From: Clostridiales bacterium
GTDB lineage: Bacteria; Bacillota; Clostridia; Oscillospirales; Acutalibacteraceae
Length of the DNA stretch: 10,057 nucleotides
Direction of reading: 5' to 3'
Assembly: GCA_021200075.1 (NCBI GenBank)
Contig: JAJQGZ010000058.1
Coordinates: 1 to 10,057, forward strand
Each line of letters starts with the position of its first letter. Positions within the stretch are counted from its first letter, which is position 1. Position numbers and translations under genes: made by a program. This document shows, piece by piece, positions 6,919 to 10,057 of this stretch. The notes under the pieces are model-generated. The model ran no database searches. It was not told where the DNA came from and saw only the letters and a list, made by a program, of their open reading frames with translations.

Positions 6919-8295
6919 ATGTCAAGAAAATTGATAAAAATACCGAAGAAAAAAGTATATAAAGATAAATACGACCGACTGAAAAATGCGCCTGTTAAGG
7001 GACTGATAACATCCCTTGCCGTACCGACCGTTTTCACAATGCTGGTATCCGCAATTTACAATATGGCGGACAGCTATTTTGTTGGCAAAATCGACACCGT
7101 ATCCGTAGCGGCGATAGGCATAGTTTTCCCTGCTATGACGCTTTTGCAGGCTGTGGGCTTTTTCCTCGGCAACGGAAGCGGCATAAACATAAGCACACTT
7201 TTGGGCAAAAGCAAAAAAGAAAGAGCGTCGCATTTTGCAAATGTTGCATTAATAACGGGAATTTCGGCAGGTGTTGTACTTGCTGTAATCGGTGTAATTT
7301 TCCCGTATCAAATTGCCGCAATCCTCGGCGCTTCCGATACCACAAAGGAGCTTGCCGCCGATTATCTTCGCTGCATACTGCTCGGCTCTCCTTTTATACT
7401 CGGCTCTTTTATACTCAACAATCACCTGCGTTATCAGGGCAGCGCAGTATATTCAATGCTCGGAATTGTCAGCGGAAGCATTATCAACATCGCTCTCGAC
7501 CCTCTGTTTATCTTTACCTTTGACCTCGGAGTAACCGGAGCGGCTGTTGCAACGGTTATCGGTCAGGCGATAGGATTTTTCATTCTCGTAGGCGGAACTT
7601 TCAAAAACGATAATATCAGAATATCGCTGAAAAGCTTTAAGCCGAGTAAGGAAATTTATCTTACAATAATGAAAAACGGTCTCCCCTCTCTTGCAAGGCA
7701 GGGCGTGGGGACACTTGCAAATATATCTCTCAACCTTGTATGCTCGTCTTACGGAGACGCTGTTGTAGCGGGAATGAGCGTATTCAACAGAGTAATGTTC
7801 TTTGCAATGGCAATAATCATAGGCTACGGACAGGGTTACCAGCCTGTATGCAGCTTCAACAACGGAGCAAAGCAATATAAGCGTGTATACGACGGATATA
7901 AATTCACCGCAGAAATCAATACAATTATAGTAACTGTGCTGTCAGTTTTCGGATTTATATTTGCGCCGGAGCTTATCGGATTATTCAGGGACGACCCGCA
8001 GGTAATAGAAGTCGGAGCGCAGGCGCTGAGGTATCAGTGCATAGCAATGCCGCTCACCGGATTTTGTACTGCATCGAATATGCTTATGCAGTCGCTCAAG
8101 CTTTCCGGCAGAGCGACAATCCTTGCACTCGGCAGGCAGGGAATTTTCTATATACCTCTGATGTTCATACTGCCGCACTTTTTCGGTCAGGCAAGGATTG
8201 CCTCGGTACAGCCTGCGGCCGATATTCTCTCGTTTATTATAACGCTTTTCCTCGCACTGCCGGAGGTAAAAAGGCTGAAAAAGAACCGCATATGA
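6919..8295 (+). CDS. MATE family multidrug efflux transporter
   Basis: A 458-residue cation- or proton-coupled exporter of the MATE family (MepA/DinF-like group), normal length, with about 12 membrane helices in two homologous MatE halves (roughly residues 30-190 and 245-405). The N-terminal 25 residues are basic and cytoplasmic. The first helix carries the family pattern LAVPTVFTMLVSAIYNMADSYFVG at about 32-55. PLFIFTFDLGVTGAAVATVIGQ near 194-215 and GQGYQPVCSFNNGA near 313-326 are also typical. The exported compound cannot be told. The ATG at 6919 has no clear Shine-Dalgarno, and only GGGG is seen 17 bases upstream. The gap to the GH127 gene is 63 bases, so they may be cotranscribed. The frame is intact, unlike its upstream neighbour. 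Confidence 0.93.
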   Translation: MSRKLIKIPKKKVYKDKYDRLKNAPVKGLITSLAVPTVFTMLVSAIYNMADSYFVGKIDTVSVAAIGIVFPAMTLLQAVGFFLGNGSGINISTLLGKSKKERASHFANVALITGISAGVVLAVIGVIFPYQIAAILGASDTTKELAADYLRCILLGSPFILGSFILNNHLRYQGSAVYSMLGIVSGSIINIALDPLFIFTFDLGVTGAAVATVIGQAIGFFILVGGTFKNDNIRISLKSFKPSKEIYLTIMKNGLPSLARQGVGTLANISLNLVCSSYGDAVVAGMSVFNRVMFFAMAIIIGYGQGYQPVCSFNNGAKQYKRVYDGYKFTAEINTIIVTVLSVFGFIFAPELIGLFRDDPQVIEVGAQALRYQCIAMPLTGFCTASNMLMQSLKLSGRATILALGRQGIFYIPLMFILPHFFGQARIASVQPAADILSFIITLFLALPEVKRLKKNRI

Positions 8296-8321
8296 TATTA
8301 GAAAAAGTAAAATCATATGCG
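8287..8321 (+). terminator. 10-bp inverted repeat overlapping the MATE stop codon (possible terminator)
   Basis: CGCATATGAT (8287-8296) and ATCATATGCG (8312-8321) are perfect arms around a 15-base A-rich loop. The left arm contains the MATE stop codon. A T5 run follows only after about ten bases, so as an intrinsic terminator it is weak. Confidence 0.4.
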
Positions 8322-8393
8322 TCTGCAACAATTTTTCAGATATTATCTGTATTCAACGCCGTATTTTGCCGTGTGAAGAATAAAAAAATATAA
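8292..8393 (+). CDS. Possible 33-residue peptide, ATGA-coupled to the MATE gene
   Basis: An ATG at 8292 overlaps the MATE TGA stop (ATGA, 8292-8295) and opens a 33-codon frame ending in TAA at 8391-8393. The peptide has a basic/polar start, a hydrophobic middle (SATIFQILSVFNAVFC) and a basic end, so it could insert in or lie on the membrane. No Shine-Dalgarno is close; GGAGG lies 25 bases upstream. It also lies in the hairpin at 8287-8321. It may be chance, and no homologue is recognised. Confidence 0.22.
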   Translation: MILEKVKSYASATIFQILSVFNAVFCRVKNKKI

Positions 8394-8398
8394 AGCTC

Positions 8399-8427
8399 TT
8401 GAAAAAATACAATTTTGATGTTATTAT
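8399..8427 (+). promoter_or_regulatory. Promoter of the tRNA-Leu gene
   Basis: TTGAAA at 8399-8404 and TATTAT at 8422-8427 are separated by 17 bases, with TGT just before the -10 (extended -10). Transcription would start near 8434, about 37 bases before the mature tRNA. Confidence 0.7.
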
Positions 8428-8470
8428 ATCCGAGCTGAGATTTATACGGTATTCAATTTTTACGCAATAT

Positions 8471-8553
8471 GCGGGTATGGCGGAATTGGCAGACGCGCAA
8501 GATTTAGGATCTTGTGGGCAACCGTGCAGGTTCAAATCCTGTTGCCCGCACCA
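8471..8553 (+). tRNA. tRNA-Leu (anticodon UAG)
   Basis: An 83-base class II tRNA including encoded CCA. The acceptor arms are GCGGGTA (8471-8477) and TGCCCGC (8543-8549) with one G-T pair, then discriminator A8550 and CCA. The anticodon stem CAAGA/TCTTG holds the loop TTTAGGA, whose bases 34-36 are TAG, reading CUA and other CUN leucine codons. The T arm is CAGGTTCAAATCCTG. A variable arm is present between the anticodon and T arms, though short for leucine. Promoter and terminator flank it. Confidence 0.96.
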
Positions 8554-8555
8554 AA

Positions 8556-8587
8556 AAGAGCGGTTTTTTAACTGCTCTTATTTTTTT
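8556..8587 (+). terminator. Intrinsic terminator of tRNA-Leu
   Basis: Arms AAGAGCGGTT (8556-8565) and AACTGCTCTT (8570-8579) pair over 10 bp with one G-T, loop TTTT, followed by ATTTTTTT. It begins three bases after the CCA end. Confidence 0.93.
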
Positions 8588-8599
8588 GTCAAAATGCTC

Positions 8600-8625
8600 A
8601 AAAAGCCTTTATTTTCGGGGTTTTT
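8600..8625 (-). terminator. Weak A/T-flanked hairpin, possible terminator for the 60-residue gene
   Basis: On the minus strand AAAAACCC faces GGCTTTTT with one internal mismatch and a T5 run in the 3' arm. The 8588-8715 gap otherwise holds only the hairpin at 8681-8706. Confidence 0.3.
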
Positions 8626-8680
8626 CAAAAATATGTTTTAAAAAATCACACCTTTTTTGAAAAATAAAATCATTACCGCA

Positions 8681-8706
8681 TTGCAGTACTTATTGCAGTA
8701 CTGCAA
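8681..8706. repeat. Nested palindromes and direct repeat (TTGCAGTACT) after the 60-residue gene
   Basis: TTGCAGTACT (8681-8690) pairs with AGTACTGCAA (8697-8706) as a 10-bp stem with a 6-base loop. The 14 bases 8693-8706 are also a perfect palindrome, TTGCAGTACTGCAA. ATTGCAGTACT is directly repeated at 8680 and 8692. It lies 10 bases past the stop codon of the minus-strand gene and could be a terminator without a T-tract or a protein-binding site. Confidence 0.6.
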
Positions 8707-8715
8707 CAAAGTACA

Positions 8716-8898
8716 TTACAAAACTTTGCAATCGACGGTTTTAACTTCGGTAATATCGCCGTTAGTATCTTTTACGGCGACATCAATGCACTGAATGTTA
8801 GTCGTTCCGTTAGAATAAAGCGGTTTTGTGATTACCAATTTATCATTTTCAAAAATATCGGCAATGCTGATTAACTCGTAATCCTTGCCTAAATTCAT
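8716..8898 (-). CDS. 60-residue protein of unknown function
   Basis: A small acidic protein that I do not recognise. It appears soluble, with a central beta-rich pattern (DKLVITKPLYSNGTTNIQCI) and a C-terminal ITEVKTVDCKVL; there is no signal peptide or membrane helix. The frame is open up to an ATG at 8949, but the ATG at 8898 is chosen. It has AGAGG about seven bases upstream, and the predicted promoter -10 at 8932-8937 lies inside the longer version. It is divergent from the small helix-turn-helix gene, an arrangement often seen in accessory modules where the regulator controls both. No function can be given. Confidence 0.65.
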   Translation of the reverse strand: MNLGKDYELISIADIFENDKLVITKPLYSNGTTNIQCIDVAVKDTNGDITEVKTVDCKVL

Positions 8899-8931
8899 AT
8901 TCTCACCTCTTTTTGCCTCGCTTTTGACTTT

Positions 8932-8959
8932 ATTATACATTTTCAGCACAGGCGTTCTA
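8932..8959 (-). promoter_or_regulatory. Promoter of the 60-residue gene
   Basis: On the minus strand TATAAT (8937-8932) is a perfect -10, with TAGAAC (8959-8954) 16 bases upstream as a moderate -35. Transcription would start near 8925, leaving a leader of about 27 bases with the AGAGG site. Confidence 0.55.
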
Positions 8960-8974
8960 TGAGGTGTACTTCAT
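8959..8974. promoter_or_regulatory. Imperfect palindrome, possible operator
   Basis: ATGAGGTGTACTTCAT has six of eight symmetric base pairs and touches the -35 of the minus-strand promoter. It is a plausible Xre-type dimer site for the neighbouring regulator, but a single weak palindrome is thin evidence. Confidence 0.25.
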
Positions 8975-8990
8975 ATTTGTAAATTCAACA

Positions 8991-9019
8991 TTGCAATGCC
9001 TAAAGCCTAAAATTACAAT
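8991..9019 (+). promoter_or_regulatory. Promoter of the helix-turn-helix gene, with a palindrome over its -35
   Basis: TTGCAA (8991-8996) and TACAAT (9014-9019) are 17 bases apart, so transcription would start near 9026. The -35 is embedded in the perfect 10-bp palindrome CATTGCAATG (8989-8998), a possible autoregulatory site. The start leaves room for AGGGGTG at 9034-9040 and points to translation beginning at ATG 9047. Confidence 0.55.
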
Positions 9020-9046
9020 ATTCACATCTTATTTAGGGGTGTGATT

Positions 9047-9094
9047 ATGAAAAGAGCAAAGGATTTATGCAAGTTTTTTTTAAAAGAGAATTGA
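9047..9094 (+). other. Leader ORF with U UUU UUA slippery heptamer, overlapping the HTH gene
   Basis: The ATG at 9047 has the best ribosome site of the region (AGGGGTG, 9034-9040) and opens only 15 codons, ending TGA at 9092-9094. In this frame the heptamer T TTT TTA at 9076-9082 is a canonical -1 slippery site. A -1 shift there enters exactly the frame of the helix-turn-helix protein. The alternatives are reinitiation at ATG 9067, or one missing T in the T8 run (9074-9081). Confidence 0.45.
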
Positions 9095-9294
9095 GGAAAC
9101 AACGGTTCAAATTAGGGATTAATCAAGAGCAGATGTCGGAACTTTTACGCATTTCGCCGCGGAGCTACTCCGACTTGGAAAACGGTAAATATATGTGCTC
9201 GGCAATGGTATTGATTTATTTTATTCTCTACTGTGATATTGACGCAAACGATTTTTTTGGCAGACTTAAAGATTTTCTTGAAAATAGGGAATAA
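9067..9294 (+). CDS. Small Xre/Cro-CI-type helix-turn-helix regulator
   Basis: A 75-residue DNA-binding protein made of little more than one Xre helix-turn-helix. Residues 8-20 (RKQRFKLGINQEQ) form helix 1. MSELLRISPRSYSDLENGK at about 23-41 holds the helix-turn-helix itself, and two further helices run to the end. Proteins of this type usually control neighbouring accessory genes or themselves. The ATG at 9067 has AAAGGA only three bases upstream, a poor spacing. The stronger start at 9047 is one frame away and would join through the T-tract, giving about 82 residues beginning MKRAKDLCK. The divergent 60-residue gene is the likely co-regulated partner. Family call firm, exact N-terminus uncertain. 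Confidence 0.82.
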   Translation: MQVFFKRELRKQRFKLGINQEQMSELLRISPRSYSDLENGKYMCSAMVLIYFILYCDIDANDFFGRLKDFLENRE

Positions 9295-9297
9295 AAA

Positions 9298-9325
9298 AAG
9301 AGAGCCGGATACTCCCAGCTCTTTT
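9298..9325 (+). terminator. Terminator-like hairpin after the HTH gene
   Basis: AAGAGAGC (9298-9305) pairs with GCTCTTTT (9318-9325) over eight positions with one G-T. The 12-base loop can form two more G-C pairs, and the T-rich side is four T long. It starts four bases past the stop codon. Beyond it, 9326-9403 holds no gene or structure I can support. Confidence 0.6.
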
Positions 9326-9409
9326 AGGTACAACCTGAAGACTTCTACCGCAATTCAACCACATACAATAAAATACAAATTCTAAAAAATTCAGCAAATA
9401 TTTTAGTAC

Positions 9410-9479
9410 AAAAAACTAGGGAAATGTCGATAACGCTCCCCGTACAAAAACAATTAAATTTATAATGTTTTTTGATTTC
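9410..9479 (-). ncRNA. Candidate small structured RNA next to the Abi_2 gene
   Basis: Downstream of the Abi_2 stop codon, on the same strand, a promoter-like element (9512-9486) predicts a transcript from about 9479. It would end at a hairpin whose arms are GGGGA (9441-9437) and TTCCC (9423-9419), with an inner CG-TTAT-CG stem, followed by TAG and T6 (9415-9410). The product would be about 70 bases, with no ORF. TTTTTGTAC occurs at 9450-9442 and again at 9414-9406, exactly 36 bases apart. A structured RNA class called the abiF RNA motif is known beside abiF genes and acts as an RNA partner of the HEPN protein in toxin-antitoxin fashion. That this is a member is inference; I cannot run its covariance model. 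Confidence 0.35.
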
Positions 9480-9485
9480 AGTTTT

Positions 9486-9512
9486 ATTATATGCTTTTTT
9501 CTGAAAAGTCAA
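9486..9512 (-). promoter_or_regulatory. Promoter-like element immediately after the Abi_2 stop codon
   Basis: On the minus strand TTGACT (9512-9507) directly follows the TAG stop, and a perfect TATAAT (9491-9486) follows 15 bases later. The hexamers are good but the spacing is short; a TAATAA at 17 bases is the alternative -10. No protein gene lies downstream, so it would serve a non-coding RNA. Confidence 0.45.
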
Positions 9513-9983
9513 CTATTTTATCAAAAAATCTGTGACTTTTTTGATAAAATAATACGCAGAACGGAGCAATTGCTGATCGGTGTAATAATCGGAATGTTCT
9601 ACCACTCTTTGGTTTAGTAAGTTATATAGTTCACAATACCGATGTTCTTTAATGCTTTCAGAAACATTGCTGTCGTACACGATTAATAATGTACAAAATT
9701 CAAATATTACTTGGGATGATAGAAATTTCTTTCTTGTGCCAGAACTAATATTTAGTATCGATGCAATAAATTGGCTGACACTCCTTGCCGGTTTAGTTGA
9801 GCCTCTTCTTAAATTATTGATAAGACAATTATTGTGGGTACAAGCATTTCTTAAACTTTTGATTGGGTTAAGTTGTTGCTTTTTTACCGGCGAATTTTCA
9901 CCATAGTAATAGTCAAACAGATTAATAAAGGTTCCAAAAGAAATTATCTCCACAAAAGCCCAAATCGGACACCTTATTTCCAT
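9513..9983 (-). CDS. Abi_2 (AbiD/AbiF-type) HEPN protein, C-terminal part only
   Basis: A 156-residue fragment of an abortive-infection protein of the Abi_2 family, HEPN ribonuclease-like toxins that in other systems arrest phage-infected cells. CPIWAFVEIISFGTF at residues 5-19 matches the family segment PiWvlvEvlsFGtl. SLRNACTHNN contains the HEPN RNxxxH motif with Arg45, Asn46 and His50, so the presumed active site is kept. Whole family members have about 300 residues, and the N-terminal half is absent. Upstream the frame stays family-like (FETHKNANNKE) back to an in-frame TAA at 10038-10040. The only start codon in the open stretch is ATG 9983, which lacks a Shine-Dalgarno. A single added T in the run at 10036-10032 would join it to the other open frame at the window edge. 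It is thus a truncated or frameshifted gene. The AT-rich codon use differs from the genes left of the tRNA. Confidence 0.75.
   Translation of the reverse strand: MEIRCPIWAFVEIISFGTFINLFDYYYGENSPVKKQQLNPIKSLRNACTHNNCLINNLRRGSTKPARSVSQFIASILNISSGTRKKFLSSQVIFEFCTLLIVYDSNVSESIKEHRYCELYNLLNQRVVEHSDYYTDQQLLRSAYYFIKKVTDFLIK
9514..9551 (-). repeat. Perfect 15-bp inverted repeat spanning the end of the Abi_2 gene
   Basis: TATTTTATCAAAAAA (9514-9528) and its exact complement at 9537-9551 flank an 8-base loop. The repeat covers the last 12 codons of the Abi_2 gene; its 3' arm on the minus strand encodes FLIK and ends inside the stop codon. The RNA hairpin is long but all A-U except one pair per arm. 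It may act as a terminator or 3' stabiliser and separates the gene from the downstream RNA promoter. Confidence 0.8.
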
Positions 9984-10057
9984 ATTATCAATTATTTCTT
10001 TATTGTTTGCATTTTTATGCGTCTCAAATACAAAAATTTATTGACTAAATCTCCTAC

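Noticed and set aside
8899..8949. Longer 77-residue version of the 60-residue protein
   Set aside because: The predicted promoter -10 (8932-8937) lies inside the extension, and AGAGG is correctly placed only for the ATG at 8898.
9406..9450. Type III toxin-antitoxin-like or CRISPR repeat array, suggested by a 36-base period
   Set aside because: Only the 9-base TTTTTGTAC is repeated and only twice; the rest of the 36-base unit does not recur, so it is not an array.
9652..9906. 84-residue plus-strand open frame rich in leucine
   Set aside because: It is antisense to the Abi_2 frame, which carries the recognisable HEPN motif; no ribosome site.

Overview
The window looks like the chromosome of a gut-type Clostridia bacterium, probably Oscillospiraceae/Ruminococcaceae-like. 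The reasons are moderate G+C with many A/T homopolymers, Firmicutes-style AGGAGG ribosome sites, TTGACA/TATAAT promoters, short intrinsic terminators, a tRNA gene with encoded CCA, and protein families common in that group. This assignment is an inference from sequence style; no marker gene is present.

Left part (1-2870, all minus strand): the N-terminal two thirds of an MFS sugar-type transporter, cut by the window edge, then a three-gene group read leftwards. That group is a pyridoxal/pyridoxamine-type kinase, an ECF transporter S component overlapping it by ATGA, and a small TatD-associated radical SAM protein closed by an intrinsic terminator. Facing away from the kinase is a MocR/PdxR-type regulator (3003-4268), so the locus reads as vitamin B6 uptake and phosphorylation with its own regulator. 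The regulator is unusual: the aminotransferase-domain lysine that should hold PLP is an alanine.

Middle part (4269-8400, plus strand): a small two-helix membrane protein with its own promoter and terminator, a GH127 beta-L-arabinofuranosidase-type gene whose frame is broken at three A-tracts although its catalytic residues remain, and an intact MATE efflux transporter. A possible 33-residue ORF overlaps the MATE stop codon.

Right part (8399-10057): tRNA-Leu(UAG) with promoter and terminator, followed by a more AT-rich accessory segment. It holds a 60-residue unknown protein, a divergent small Xre-type helix-turn-helix protein whose best start lies in another frame upstream of a U UUU UUA slippery heptamer, and the C-terminal HEPN part of an Abi_2 (AbiD/AbiF-type) protein. 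Just downstream of the Abi_2 gene, on the same strand, are a promoter-like element and a short hairpin plus T-tract, a candidate for the structured RNA known to accompany abiF genes. This Abi_2/RNA pair and the lysine-less MocR protein are the two most interesting items.
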